A stretch of DNA of 64,000 bases from Luzula sylvatica (lineage: Eukaryota; Streptophyta; Magnoliopsida; Poales; Juncaceae): positions 12,610,393 through 12,674,392 of the forward strand of contig OX326960.1 in the NCBI GenBank assembly GCA_946800325.1, given 5' to 3'. Of this stretch, positions 13,225-25,653 are shown piece after piece. The notes beneath the pieces were generated by a model. That model was not told where the DNA came from. It worked only from the letters and a program-made list of their open reading frames with translations, and ran no database searches. Both the position numbers and the translations under genes were made by a program. Numbering within the stretch: the first letter of the stretch is position 1; the number at the start of each line of letters is the position of its first letter.

Positions 13225-13584
13225 TTTTTTTTTTTTTTGAAAACTAAAGAGGCGAAGCCTCTTTTAATATATTAAAGCATAGTTTAATACATTGGAGTGC
13301 GATTTTACATGATTAATGTAAAAAAGTAATTTCAAAAGAAAGATACAAACCGAAAGACGATACTTTCGGCAATCCTTAGACGATCGAATCGTCTCCATAA
13401 TCGACCTCGTCGGAGCTGTCACCCTCTTCCTTGTCGCGGCACCGTCGCCCTCGCTGTGGCAACCCTCGCTGTCGCTGTCGCAGCCCTCACCGTTGCTGTC
13501 GGATCTCGCCCTCGGATTTCCACCCGTCACTCTCGCTGTCGCTGTAAGATCTCCTCCCGTCGCTGTCGGATCTCGCCCTCACCG
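13225..13584 (-). mobile_element. Short retroposed insert with poly(A) tail on the minus strand
   Basis: A 360-bp non-array island begins with T14 (13225-13238), i.e. a 3' poly(A) on the minus strand, and returns to the array at 13585. Next to the tail is a short hairpin, GAGGC-GAA-GCCTC (about 13250-13262). The distal part (about 13435-13580) is built from imperfect repeats of TCGCTGTCGGATCTCGCCC. An 88-codon minus frame (13530-13264) crosses it but is compositionally driven by that repeat. It may be a 5'-truncated LINE or SINE-like copy; no family is recognised. Confidence 0.65.
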
Positions 13585-15500
13585 TTAGTTAGTTAGTTAG
13601 TTAGTTATTTAGTTAGTTAACTAGTTAGTTATTTTGTTAGTTAGTTTGTTAGTTGTCTGGTAGTTAGTTAGTTAGCTAGTTAGTTATTTAGTAAGTTAGA
13701 TAGTTAGTTAGTTAGTGGGAAGGTAGTTAGTTAGTTAGTGAGTGGGTATGTAGGAATGTAGTTAGTTAGTTAGTTAGTTATTTTGGTAGTTAATAGGTAT
13801 GTAGGAAGATAGTTATTTAGTTAGTTTGTTAATTAGTTGATTTGTTAGTTAGTTAGTTATTTAGTTAGTTAGTTAGATAGTTTGTTAGTTAGTTAGTTAG
13901 AAAGGTAGTTAGTTAGTTTGTTAGTTGATAGGTATGTATGAAGGTCGGTAGTTAGTAAGTTAGTTAATTAGTTAGCTAGTAGTTTGTTAGTTTGTTAGTT
14001 AGTTAATTAGTTAGTTATTTAGTTAGTTATTTAGTTAGTTAACTAGTAGTTAGTTAGTCAATTAATTAGTTAGTTAATTAGTTAGTTAGTAAGTTAGTTA
14101 GTTAGTGGGTATGTACGAAGGTAGCTAGTTAGTTAATTTGTTAGTTAATTAGTCAATTAGTTAGTTAGTTAGTTAGTTAGTTAATTAGTTAGTTATTTAT
14201 TTAGTTAGTTAGTTAGGTAAATAACTAGTAGTTATTTAGTTAGTTACTTAGTTAGTGGGTATGTAGGAAGGAAGTTAGTTAGTTAATTAGTTAGTTATTT
14301 AGTTAGTTATCTAGTAGTTAGTTAGATAGTTAGTTAATTAGTTAGTTAGTTAATTAGTTAGTTAGTTAGTTAGTCAGTTAGTTAGTTAGTTATCTAGTAG
14401 TTAGTTAGTTAGTTAGGTCATCAGTTAGTTATTTAGTTAGTTAGTTTGTTAGTTAGTTATATAGCTAGTAGTTAGCAGGTTATTTATTTATTTAGTTAGT
14501 TAGTTAGTTAGTTGGCGGGTATGTAGGAAGGTAGTTAGTTAGTGAGTTAGTTAGTTAATAGGTATCTAAGAAGATAGTTTGTTAGTAAATTAGTTAGTTA
14601 TTATGTTAGTTATCTAGTAATTAGTTAGTTAGTTATTTTGTCAGCTAGCTAGTAGTTAGTTAGTTAGTTAGTTAGTTATCAAGTAGTTAGTTTGTTAGTT
14701 ATTTAGTTAGTTAAGTCATTAGTTATTTAGTTAGTTAGTTTGTCAGTTATGTAGTAGTTATTTAGTTAGTTAGTTTGCTAGTTAGTTATTTAGTTAGTTA
14801 GATAGTTAGTTAGTGGGAAGGTAGTGAGTTAGTTAGTCTGTGGGTATGTAGGAAGGTAGGTAGTTAGTTAGTAAGTTTGTTAATTAATTAGATAGTTAAT
14901 ATGTATGTAGGAAGATAGTTATTCAGTTAGTTAGTTAATTAGTTAATTAGTTAGTTAGTTAGTTAGTTATTTAGTTAGTTAGTTAGTCTGTTAGTTAGTT
15001 AATTAGAAAGGTAGTTAGTTAGTTAGTTAATAGGTATGTATGAAGGTAGTTAGTTAGTATGTTAGATAGTTAAATAGTTAGTTAGTTTGTTAGTTAGTTA
15101 GTGAGTTATTTAGTTAGTTATTTAGTTAGTTAGTTAGTTAGTTAGTTAACTTGCAGTTAGTTAGTTAGTTAGTTAATTAATTAGTTAGTTAATTAGTTAG
15201 TTAGTCAGTTAGTGGGTGTGTACGAAGGTTGCTAGTTAGTTAGTTAATTTTTTAGTTAGTAGGTTAATTAGTAAATTAGTTAGTTAGTTAATTAGTTAGT
15301 TATTTATTTTGTTAGTTATATAGTTAAATGGCCAGTAGTTATTTAGTTATTAATTAATTAATTTAGTTAGTTAATTAGTTAGTGCGTATGTAGGAAGGTA
15401 GTTAGTAAGTTAGTTAATGAGTTAGTTAATTAGTTAGTTAATATGTATGTAGGAAGATAGTTAGTTAGTTAATTAGTTAGTTATTTAGTTAGTTATCTAG

Positions 15501-15534
<34 letters not shown>

Positions 15535-16000
15535 TTTATTCAGTTAGCTAGTAGTTAGTTAGTTTGTTAGTAAGTTAGTTGGTTTGTTAGTTAGTTAATT
15601 ATTTAGTAAGTTAGTTATTCAATATGTATGTAAGAAGGTAGTTAGTTAGTTAGTTAGTTAGCTAATTAGCTAGTAGTTAGTTAGTTAGTTAGTTAGTTAG
15701 TATGTAAGAAGGTTGTTAGTTAGTTAGTTAGTTAGATAGTTAGTTAATTAGTTAGTTAGTTACTTAATCAGTTAGTTATTTAGTTAGTTAGTTAGATAGT
15801 TAGTTAATTAGTTAGTTAGTTAGTGAGTTAGTTAGTTAATCAATATGTATGTATCAAGATAGTTAGTTAGTTAGTTAGAGAGTTAGTTAATTAGTTAGTT
15901 AGTTAATTAGTTAGTTAGTTAATTAGTCAGTTAGTTAGTTAGTTATCTAGTAGTTAGCCTGTTAGTTAGGTCATCAATTAGTTATTTGGTTAGTTAGTTA
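13585..16000 (+). repeat. (TTAG)n array, block 3
   Basis: TTAG matrix with the full series of islands. The TAGGTCATCAGTTAG island occurs at about 14415 and about 15966, one higher-order spacing of about 1.55 kb. The block ends abruptly at the GGCCAAACCC breakpoint of the duplicated unique block. Confidence 0.95.
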
Positions 16001-17310
16001 GGCCAAACCCTAGTTTAATCTAGTGGTATAAACTGGAGCTATATTGGTCTTGCCATTCGTTTCTCTCGTTGAAGCAGCGTTTTTTTTGTTAATATCAATT
16101 CTGTTTTCGTTTTCGTTTTTGTTTTTGTGTTCATCTTGTGGAAAATCCATAGCAATTTTAGCTTTGGAAGATACATCTCAATCTAATTTGTTAATTTGTT
16201 TGTTGGAATTAGGGTGCATTTGATTACGGTGAAGATGAAAGCGTGAAAAAAACACTCAAAAGTTTCCATAGATCGGCCAATTAGATATCTTGCTGCTTTA
16301 TATTCTCTATATGTCCAATTTCGTGTCCATTGTCGGGAATTTCAAGCAAAGGTATGTGTATTAAACATGTACTATGATGGGTGGGGGTAATGCATTCCCC
16401 TTTTCAGTAATTTGGGAGCAGTTTATATAATAATTCATGGTAAGGCATGCAAATTTTAAGAAATTTAGGGTCTATTTAGTATTTTGCAAATGTCCAGTTT
16501 CATTTCTAGTTCGCAGAAAATTTAGGGTCCATTTTGCAAATTCAGGGTGAGGGATCGTTTGGTAATATTGTGGGGATAATGGATGCCACTTTTCATAATT
16601 TAGGAATAATTTCTCAGTCAATGTTCGGGTTGGTACGAGGTATGACTGGTACGTGGAAATTTGAATGAGAGTTTAAGGAAGCACCATGAAATGAGCATGT
16701 TGTCGAAATAATACAAAAGGTAATCGTGCTCATTCAGTCTTTTTTATCTCTAAGTTTCATTTGATTCTAGCAATGTTTGTTGCTCAATTGCAAACTTACA
16801 ATATAATTCTCAGAGAATTTCATGTCTTTTCCCATGTCTTTGAACAAGATGTATAATTTGAATTGTTGCGATCTAATTTCGTTCTCTTTCATGTTTTGTA
16901 TTGTTCATTTTGTTTAGGTCTTGAAGTACTGGAATATCCATTTATTTTTAGAAATCATTACTATTTAATTTACTATGTACATGTGTCTTGACTCTCAAAT
17001 ACAATATTTTTTTGTTAATCATCTAATTATGTGTTTTTTAATCCATTTCTATTTTGTTTGATACAGTCATAGGTGTTAGTACAGTGTGCACCGGATGTTT
17101 TTTCTAAAACATGCTTTGCATGCAAATGTTTGGTAAATGTCGGTGGTTTTGCAAATGACCATTAAATGTTGGATCAGTTTGTGATAAGTTGAAATGAAGG
17201 GACTGGCCTGCAAATGTTTAATAATGACTTAATTTTATGAATGTTATTCTTACATTTAAACTGGCGTCATGGGTCTATTTTTGAAATTGGCTTCGGGCAC
17301 GTCAAAACAA
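16001..17310 (+). repeat. Duplicated unique block, copy 2
   Basis: Copy of 10517-11826, shifted by about 5484 bp. It lacks the CACTA terminus and the (TC)n leader of copy 1: the left breakpoint falls at GGCC directly after TTAGTTA. The right junction (GTCAAAAC, then AGGAAGATAGTTATTCGG) is the same as in copy 1. It therefore arose by duplication inside the array, not by a second transposition. Confidence 0.9.
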
Positions 17311-17750
17311 AGGAAGATAGTTATTCGGTTATTTAGTTAGTTTGTTAATTAGTTAATTTATTAGTTAGTTAGTTATTTAGTTATTTAGTTAGTTATTTAG
17401 GTAGTTAGTTTGTTAGTTAATAGGTATGTATGAAGGTAGTTAGTAAGTTAGTTAGTTAATTAGCTAGTAGTTAGTTAGTTAGTTAGTAAGTCAATTAGTT
17501 AGTTTTTTCGTTAGTTAGTTAGTTAGTTAACTAGTAGTTAGTTAGTCAATTAGTTAATTAATTAGTTAGTTAATTTGTTAGTTAGTTAATTAGTTATTTA
17601 TTTAGTTAGTTTGTTAGTTAAATAACTAACTGTTATTTAGTTAGTTATTAATTTATTTAGTTAGTTACTTAGTTAGTGGGTATGTAGAAAGGTAGTTAGT
17701 TAGTTAATATGTATGTATGAAGATAGATAGTTATTTAGTTAGTTATCTAG

Positions 17751-17784
<34 letters not shown>

Positions 17785-17849
17785 TGTATTCAGTTTGCTA
17801 GTAGTTAGTTTGTTAGTAAGTTAGTTAGTTAGTTAGATAATTAGGTAGG

Positions 17850-17881
<32 letters not shown>

Positions 17882-17885
17882 CAGC

Positions 17886-17916
<31 letters not shown>

Positions 17917-18048
17917 CTAGTAGTTAGTTAGTCAGTTTGTTATTTAGTTAGTTAGTTAGTTAGTTAGTTGTCTAGTAGTTAGTTATTTAGTTACTTAACT
18001 AGTTAGTTATTTAGTTACTAGTAGTTAGTTAGTTAGCTAGTAAGTTAT

Positions 18049-18081
<33 letters not shown>

Positions 18082-18644
18082 AAGTTAGTGGGTATGTAGA
18101 AAAGTAGTTAGTTAGTTAGTTAGTTAGTTAATTGGTATCTAGGAAGATAGTTATTCGGTTATTTAGTTAGTTTGTTAATTAGTTAATTTGTCGGTTATTT
18201 AGTTATTTAGTTAGTTAGTTAGTTAGTTAGTGAGTTAGTTAGGAAGGTAGTTAGTCAGTTAGTTAGTTAATAGGTATGTATGAAGGTAGTTAGTTAGAAA
18301 GTTAGTTAGTTAGTTAGCTAGCTAGAAGTTTATTAGTTAGTTAGTTAGTTAATTAGTTAGTTATTTAGTTAGTTAGTAAGTTAGTTAGTTAGTGGTTATG
18401 TACGAAGGTAGCTAGTTAGTTAGTTAATTTGTTAGTTAGTTAGTTAATTAGTTAGTTAGTTAGTTAGTTAGTTAATTAGTTAGTTATTTAGGCAGTTAGT
18501 TAGTTATTTAAAAAGCTAGTAGTTATTTAGTTAGTTACTAAGTTAGTGGGTATGTAGGAAGGCAGTTAGTAAGTTAGTTAGTTAGTATGTATGTAGGAAG
18601 ATAGTTATTTAGTTAATTAGTTAGTTATTTAGTTAGTTATCTAG

Positions 18645-18686
<42 letters not shown>

Positions 18687-18860
18687 TTCAGTTAGCTAAT
18701 AGTTAGTTAGTGAGTTAGTGAGTTAATAAGTTAGTTAGCTAGTTAGTTAGTTAGTTAGTCAATTAGTTAGTTAGTTAGTTAGTTAGTCAATATGTATGTA
18801 AGAAGGTAGTTAGTTAGTCGGTTAGTTATTTAATTAGCTAGTAGTTAGTTAGTTAGTTAG
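17311..18860 (+). repeat. (TTAG)n array, block 4
   Basis: TTAG matrix; its first few hundred bases parallel those after 11827 with small indels. It ends where the LINE poly(T) begins. Confidence 0.95.
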
Positions 18861-20644
18861 TTTTTTTTTTTGATTAACTGAGACGGGTTCTAAGACCCGT
18901 ACCCAGACTATATTGAATATAGCACACGAGTGTACTGTGGTATTTACAATGGTTTTTACAAACAACCGACTTATTCCTATTACATGTTTATATTTCGCTA
19001 ATTAGTATTCTTCCTCCTAGCAATTTGGTATATATGGACTTCTTCATTGATAATTCTTCCCAATTTTTTGACATGTGTTCCTTCATCCCTAAATATTCTA
19101 TTGCATCTTTCTTTCCAAATGGCGAATATCGCTATAGCAATTACCGCTTTCTTTTGTTTTGATATGTTTTCCGTCATTAATGTTTGTATTATATTCGCTT
19201 GTTGTAACGTATTTGTGCCAAAGTTGGCATCCATGATTGTCCAAATTGCTATTGTGTACGGGCAATAATTGAATATATGATGGATTGATTCTTCCGTTCG
19301 TTTGCATAGAACACATCGGTTTGGTATCTGCCAACCTCTCTTCTTGAGATTATCTATTGTTAATATACTATTCATTGCTGCCATCCAAATGAATAGTTTG
19401 ATTTTTGGTTGTACCTTAATCTTCCAAATTTTATGATAATTATTTTTGGTATAAACTCCATTATTGATGAATTGGTACATTGATCTTGTTGTAAAGATTC
19501 CATCTTTGGTCCATTTCCAAGAAATTTGATCTTTTTGGTTGGCATGTAGATTCTGTTCTCTTCTCAAAATTTGTTGTAGTGTATGGTATTCTGTTTGAGC
19601 TTGTTGTGTAGTTTGTGATTTAATGCCATGAATTTGATTATTCTTCCATATTTGGTTTACCATTTTCATTCCGTCTTCTCTGAACGAATATAACGCAGGG
19701 TATTGATATTTAAAGGCTGTACCTGCCCATGCGTTTTCCCAGAAAAATGTTTGTTCTCCATTTCCGCATTTTATTTGAATAGAGGCTTTGAAGGGTTGAT
19801 ATAATTCGCTACATATAGACCATATTTTTGATTTTATTGCTCTTTTTTCACCTATTTCTGAATATATGTTGTTTCCATATAGAATAGTCATTAATTCTTT
19901 CCAAATGTTCTCTTTTGGGTCATATAGCTTCCATAGCCATTTTGTTAATAAGGCTTCATTGAATTTCTGTATGTTTAATATCGATAGTCCACCCATTTGT
20001 TTGGATCTGCAAATTTTTGCCCATGATATTAAAGCCATACCTTTCCCATTTGTTTCATTACCTTTCCATAAGAAATTTTTCATTATTCTTTCCATTTTCT
20101 TTACAACCCATTTTGGTAATTTAAACACTGACATGAAGTATATTGGCATGGATGTGAGCACTAATTGAATAAGCACTAATCTCCCACTTTTTGATAATAT
20201 ATTCTTTTTCCATCCAGATAATCGGGACGCAATTTTGTCTATTAGTAATTGATATTCTTGTTTTTTCAACTTACCCGGTTGCAATGGTAATCCGAGGTAT
20301 TTGATAGGGAATTTCGTTTGTTGACATTGCAGTATATTTCTTGCATTTTCTTCGTCTTGCTGAGTTGTTTTCATCGACACAAATTCAGATTTTGTATAAT
20401 TTACTTTGAGACCCGAGGCATGTCCAAACTTTTCCATTATGAATTTGAATCTTTTTAATTGCAGAATATCATTTTTCAAGAAATATATAGAATCATCCGC
20501 ATAATACAATCCCGTTTTGGCTCCTTGAAAAATTGGGTTGATGAATTTGCTTTGGTTTAATTTTTGGAATATTCTCGTGAGGACGTCCATGGCTAGTATG
20601 AACAGCATTGGTGATAATGCATCTCCTTGCCTAACTCCTCTCTC

Positions 20645-20647
<3 letters not shown>
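18861..20647 (-). mobile_element. 5'-truncated L1-type LINE, minus strand
   Basis: A 1.79-kb insert in the array. The 3' end on the minus strand is a T11 run (18861-18871) next to a hairpin, ACGGGT-6nt-ACCCGT (18883-18900). The body encodes the second half of a LINE reverse transcriptase plus the C-terminal domain. The 5' end stops inside the RT domain at about 20647, the usual result of incomplete target-primed reverse transcription. A target duplication cannot be recognised because the flanks are TTAG repeats on both sides. Confidence 0.93.
18998..20644 (-). CDS. LINE ORF2 3' part: reverse transcriptase (partial) plus zf-RVT domain
   Basis: An open minus frame has 536 codons from an internal Met (20608), extending 12 more codons upstream (RGVRQGDALSP, the RT motif usually RGVRQGDPLSP) to the truncation point. 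Residues 36-39 are YADD, the RT catalytic motif; GLKVNYTKSE and KYLGLPL are typical plant L1 blocks. Near the C-terminus (about residues 400-470) WKIKVQPKIKLFIW followed by CVLC and HHIFNYC matches the zinc-binding reverse-transcriptase domain of plant LINEs. Endonuclease and RT fingers are missing, so it cannot retrotranspose by itself. The long uninterrupted frame argues for a fairly recent insertion. It is a fragment, not a host gene; the Met is not a natural start. Confidence 0.93.
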   Translation of the reverse strand, partial: ERGVRQGDALSPMLFILAMDVLTRIFQKLNQSKFINPIFQGAKTGLYYADDSIYFLKNDILQLKRFKFIMEKFGHASGLKVNYTKSEFVSMKTTQQDEENARNILQCQQTKFPIKYLGLPLQPGKLKKQEYQLLIDKIASRLSGWKKNILSKSGRLVLIQLVLTSMPIYFMSVFKLPKWVVKKMERIMKNFLWKGNETNGKGMALISWAKICRSKQMGGLSILNIQKFNEALLTKWLWKLYDPKENIWKELMTILYGNNIYSEIGEKRAIKSKIWSICSELYQPFKASIQIKCGNGEQTFFWENAWAGTAFKYQYPALYSFREDGMKMVNQIWKNNQIHGIKSQTTQQAQTEYHTLQQILRREQNLHANQKDQISWKWTKDGIFTTRSMYQFINNGVYTKNNYHKIWKIKVQPKIKLFIWMAAMNSILTIDNLKKRGWQIPNRCVLCKRTEESIHHIFNYCPYTIAIWTIMDANFGTNTLQQANIIQTLMTENISKQKKAVIAIAIFAIWKERCNRIFRDEGTHVKKLGRIINEEVHIYQIARRKNTN

Positions 20648-20676
<29 letters not shown>

Positions 20677-22854
20677 ATGCAAGAAGGTTGTTAGTTAGTT
20701 AGTTAGTCAGACAATTAGTTAATTCGTTAGTTAGTTAGTTAATCAGTTAGTTATTTAGTTAGTTACTTAGTTAGTTAGCTAGTAGTTAGTTAGTTAGTGG
20801 GTTTGCTAGTTAATCAATATATATGTATCAAGGTAGTTAGTTAGTTAGTTAGATAGTTAGTTAATTAGTTAGTTAGTGAGTTAATTAGTTAGTTAGTTAG
20901 TTAGTCAGTCAGTTAGTCAGTCAGTTAGTTACGTCATAAGTTAGTTATTTAGTTAGTTAGTTAGTTAGCTAGTAGTCAGCAGGATAGTTATTTATTTAGT
21001 TAGTTAGTTAGTTGGCGGGTATGTAGGAAGGTAGTTAGTTAGTTAGTTAATATGTATTTAAGAAAATATTGAGTTAGTAAATTAGTTTGTTATTATGTTA
21101 GTGATCTAGTAATTAGTTAGTTAGTCATTTTGTCAGCTAGCTAGTAGTTAGTTAGTTAGTTAGTTTTTTAGTAAGTAAGTTAGTTAATTATCTAGTAGTT
21201 AGTTAGTTATTTAGTTAGTTAACTAGTTAGTTATTTAGTTAGTTAGTGAGTAAGTTAGAAAGGTAGTTAGTTAGTTAGTTAATAGGTATGTATGAAGGTA
21301 GTTAGTTAGAAAGTTAGTTAGTTAGTTAGCTAGTAGTTTATTAGTTAGTTAGTTGATTAGTTAGTTCTTTAGTTAGTTAGTTAGTTAGTTAACTAGTAGT
21401 TAGTTAGTTAATTGGTTAATTAATTAATTAGTTAGTTAGTAAGTTAGTCAGTTAATGGGTATGTACGAAGGTAGCTAGTTAGTGAGTTAATTTGTTAGTT
21501 AGTTAGTTAATTAGTTAGTTAGTTAGTTAGTTAATTAGTTAGTTATTTATTTTGTTAGTTAGTTAGTTAAATAGCTAGTAGTTATTTAGTTAGTTACTAA
21601 GTTAGTGGGTATGTAGGAAGGCAGTTAGTAAGTTAGTTAGTTAATATGTATGTAGGAAGATAGTTATTTAGTTAATTAGTTAGTTATTTAGTTAGTTATC
21701 TAGTAGTTAGTCAGTCAGTTAGTTATTTAGTTAGTTAGTTAGTTAGTTATCTAGTAGTTAGTCAGTCAGTTAGTTTTTCAGTTAGTTAGTTAGTTAGTTA
21801 TGAAGTAGTTAGTTAGTTAGTTAGTTAGTTAGTTAATTAGTATGCAAGAAGGTTGTTAGTTAGTTAGTGAGTTAGATAGTTAGTTAATTAGTTAGTTAGT
21901 TAGTTAATCAGTTAGTTGTTTAGTTAGTTACTTAGTTAGTTAGCTAGTAGTTAGTTAGTTAGTGGGTTAGTTAGTTAATCAATATATATGTATCAAGGTA
22001 GTTCGTTAGTTAGTTAGATAGTTAGTTAATTAGTTAGTAGTTAGTTAATTAGTTAGTTAGTTAGACAGTTAGTTAGTTAGTTAGTTATCTAGTAGTTAGT
22101 TAGTTAGTTAGGTCATCAATTAGTTATTTAGTTAGTTAGTTAGTTAGTTAGTTGGTTAGCTAGTAGTTAGCAGGTTAGTCATTTATTTAGTTAGTTAGTT
22201 TGTTAGTTGGCGGGTATGTATGAAGGTAGTTAGTTAGTTAGTTAGTTAGTTAGTTAATCGGTATTTAAAAAGATAGTTTGTTAGTAAATTAGTTAGTTAT
22301 TATGTTAGTTATCTAGTAATTAGTTAGTTAGTTATTTTGTCCACTAGTTAGTAGTTAGTTAGTTAGTTAGTTATCTAGTAGTTAGTTAGTTAACTAATTA
22401 GTTATTTAGTTAGTTAGTTTGTTAGTTATCTAGTAGTTAGTTAGTCAGCTAGTTAGTTATTTAGTGAGTTAGATAGTTAGTTAGTTAGTTAGTGGGAGGG
22501 TAGTTAGTTAGTTAGTTAGTGGGTATGTGGGAAGGTAGTTAGTTTGTTAGTTAGTTAGTTTGTTAGTTAATTAGATAATTAACAGGCATCTTGGAAGATA
22601 ATTATTTAGTTAGTTAGTCTGTTAGTTAGAAAGGTAGTTAGTTAGTTATTTAATAGGTATGTATGAAGGTAGTTAGTTAGTAAGTTAGATAGTTAACTAG
22701 TTAGTTAGTTAGCTAGTAGTTTGTTAGTTAGTTCATTAGTTAATTAGTTAGTTATTTAGTTAGTTAGTTAGTTAGTTAACTAGTTAACTAGTAGTTAGTT
22801 AGTTAATTAGTTAATTAATTTGTAAGTTAATTAGTTAGTTAGTAAGTTAGTTAG

Positions 22855-23574
22855 TTATTTTGTTAGTTATTAATTTAATTAGTAAGTGACTTTGTTAGTG
22901 GGTATGTAGGAAGGTAGTTAGTAAGTTACTTAGTTAGTTAGTTAGTATGTACATAGGAAGATAGTTAGTTAGTAATTAGTTAGTTATTTAGTTAGTTATC
23001 TAGTAGTTAGTTTGTTAGTTTGTTAGTTAGTTAGTTATTTATTCAGTTAGCTAGTAGTTTGTTAGTTCGTTAGTTAATTAGTAAGTTAGTTAGTTAGTTA
23101 GTTAGTAAGTTAGTTTGTTAGGTAGTTAGTTAGTTAGTTAGTTAATTAGTTAGTTAGTTAGTCAATATGTATGTAAGAAGGTAGTTAGTTAGATAGTTAG
23201 TTAGTTAGTTAATTAACCAGTAGTTAGTTAGTTAGTTAGTTAGTTAGTATGTAAGAAGGTTGTTAGTTAGTTAGTTAGTTAAATAGTTAGTTAATTAGTT
23301 AGTTAATTAGTTAGTTAGTTAATATGTTAGTTGTTTAGTTAGTTACTTAGTTAGTTGGCTAGTAGTTAGTAAGTTAGTGAGTTAGTTAGTTAATCAATAC
23401 GTATGTATCAAGGTAGTTAGTTAGTTGGTTAGATAGTTAGTTAATTAGTTAGTTAGTTCATTAGTTAGTTAGTTATCTAGTAGTTAGTTAGTTAGTTAGT
23501 TCATTAGTTAGTTAGTTAGTTATCTAGTAGTTAGTTAGTTAGTTAGGTCATCAGTTAGTTATTTAGTTAGTTAC

Positions 23575-23605
<31 letters not shown>

Positions 23606-24678
23606 TCTAGTAGTTAGCTGGTTAGTTATTTATTTGGTAAGTTAGTTAGTTAGTTGGTGGGTATGTAGGAAGGTAGGTAGGTAGGTAGTTAGTTAGTTAA
23701 TATTGATTTAAGAATATAGTTAGTTAGTAAATTAGTTAGTTATTATGTTAGTTAAATAGCTAGTAGTTATTTTGTTAGTTATTAATTTAATTAGTAAGTG
23801 ACTTTGTTAGTGGGTATGTAGGAAGGTAGTTAGTAAGTTAGTTAGTTAGTTAGTTAATATGTACATAGGAAGATAGTTAGTTAGTAATTAGTTAGTTATT
23901 TAGTTAGTTATCTAGTAGTTAGTTTGTTAGTTTGTTAGTTAGTTAGTTATTTATTCAGTTAGCTAGTAGTTTGTTAGTTCTCTAGTTAATTAGTAAGTTA
24001 GTTAGTTAGTTAGTTAGTAAGTTAGTTTGTTAGGTAGTTAGTTAGTTAGTTAGTTAATTAGTTAGTTAGTTAGTCAATATGTATGTAAGAAGGTAGTTAG
24101 TTAGATAGTTAGTTAGTTAGTTAATTAACCAGTAGTTAGTTAGTTAGTTAGTTAGTTAGTATGTAAGAAGGTTGTTAGTTAGTTAGTTAGTTAAATAGTT
24201 AGTTAATTAGTTAGTTAATTAGTTAGTTAGTTAATATGTTAGTTGTTTAGTTAGTTACTTAGTTAGTTGGCTAGTAGTTAGTAATTTAGTGAGTTAGTTA
24301 GTTAATCAATACGTATGTATCAAGGTAGTTAGTTAGTTGGTTAGATAGTTAGTTAATTAGTTAGTTAGTTCATTAGTTAGTTAGTTATCTAGTAGTTAGT
24401 TAGTTAGTTAGTTCATTAGTTAGTTAGTTATCTAGTAGTTAGTTAGTTAGTTAGTTAGGTCATCAGTTAGTTATTTAGTTAGTTACTTAGTTAGTTAGTT
24501 AGTTGGTTAGTTAGTTATCTAGTAGTTAGCTGGTTAGTTATTTATTTGGTAAGTTAGTTAGTTAGTTGGTGGGTATGTAGGAAGGTAGGTAGGTAGGTAG
24601 TTAGTTAGTTAATATTGATTTAAGAATATAGTTAGTTAGTAAATTAGTTAGTTATTATGTTAGTTATCTAGTAATTTA
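22855..24678 (+). repeat. Direct tandem duplication, period 912 bp
   Basis: Two consecutive array segments match almost perfectly at an offset of 912: TAATTTAATT at 22871 and 23783, and AGGTAGGTAGGTAGGTAG at 23671 and 24583. Rare variants (GTACATAGGAAG, TAACCAGTAG, TATTGATTTAAGAATA) are shared by both copies. Outer limits are accurate to about 20 bp. Confidence 0.9.
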
Positions 24679-24750
24679 CTTAGTTAGTTATTTTGTCATT
24701 TAGCTAGTAGTTAGTTAGTTATTAAGTTAGTTAGTTAGTTAGTTATCTAG

Positions 24751-24792
<42 letters not shown>

Positions 24793-25360
24793 TCTAGTTG
24801 TTAGTTAGTTATTTAGTTAGTTAACTAATTAGTTATTTAGTTAGTTAGTTTGTTACTTACTAGTAGTTAGTTAGTTAGCTAGTTAGTTATTTTGTTAGTT
24901 AGATAGTTAGTTAGTTAGTTAGTGGGTATGTACTTTGTTTGTTATTTAGTGGATATGTAGGAAAGTAGTTAGTTAATTTTAGTTAGTTAGTTAATAGGTA
25001 TGTAGGAAGATAGTTATTCGGTTATTTAGTTATTTAGTTAGTTTGTTAATTAGTTAATTTATTAGTTAGTTAGTTATTTAGTTATTTAGTTAGTTATTTA
25101 GTTAGTTTGTTCATCTGAAAGGTAGTCAGTTAATAGGTATGTATGAAGGTAGTTAGTAAGTTAGTTGGTTAGTTTGCTAAGAGTTAGTTAGTTTGTTAGT
25201 TAGTTAGTAATTAGTTAGTTATTTAGTTAGTTAACAAGTAGTTAGTTAGTTATTTAGTTTTTTAATTAGTTAGTTCATTAGTTAGTTAGTAAGTTAGTTA
25301 GTTAGTGGGTATGTACGAAGGTACCTAGTTTGTTAGTTAATTGGTTAGTTAATTAGTTAC

Positions 25361-25429
<69 letters not shown>

Positions 25430-25622
25430 GAGTTAGTTAGTTAGTTAGTTAGTTTGTTAGTTATTCAGTTAGCTAGTAGTTAGTTAGTTTGTTAGTAAGG
25501 TAGTTAGTTAGTTAGTTAGTTAGTTAGTTAATTAGTTAGTTAGTTAGTTAGTCAATATATATGTAAGAAGGTAGTTAGTCAGTTAGTTAGTTAGTAAGTT
25601 AGTTAGTTAGTTAATTAGCTAG

Positions 25623-25653
<31 letters not shown>

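Noticed and set aside
13264..13530. 88-codon Ser/Asp/Gly-rich minus ORF
   Set aside because: Driven by the TCGCTGTCGGATC-type repeat of a retroposed insert; no homology recognised.
19047..20168. Plus and alternative-frame minus ORFs in the LINE
   Set aside because: Shadows of the RT/zf-RVT frame on the minus strand.
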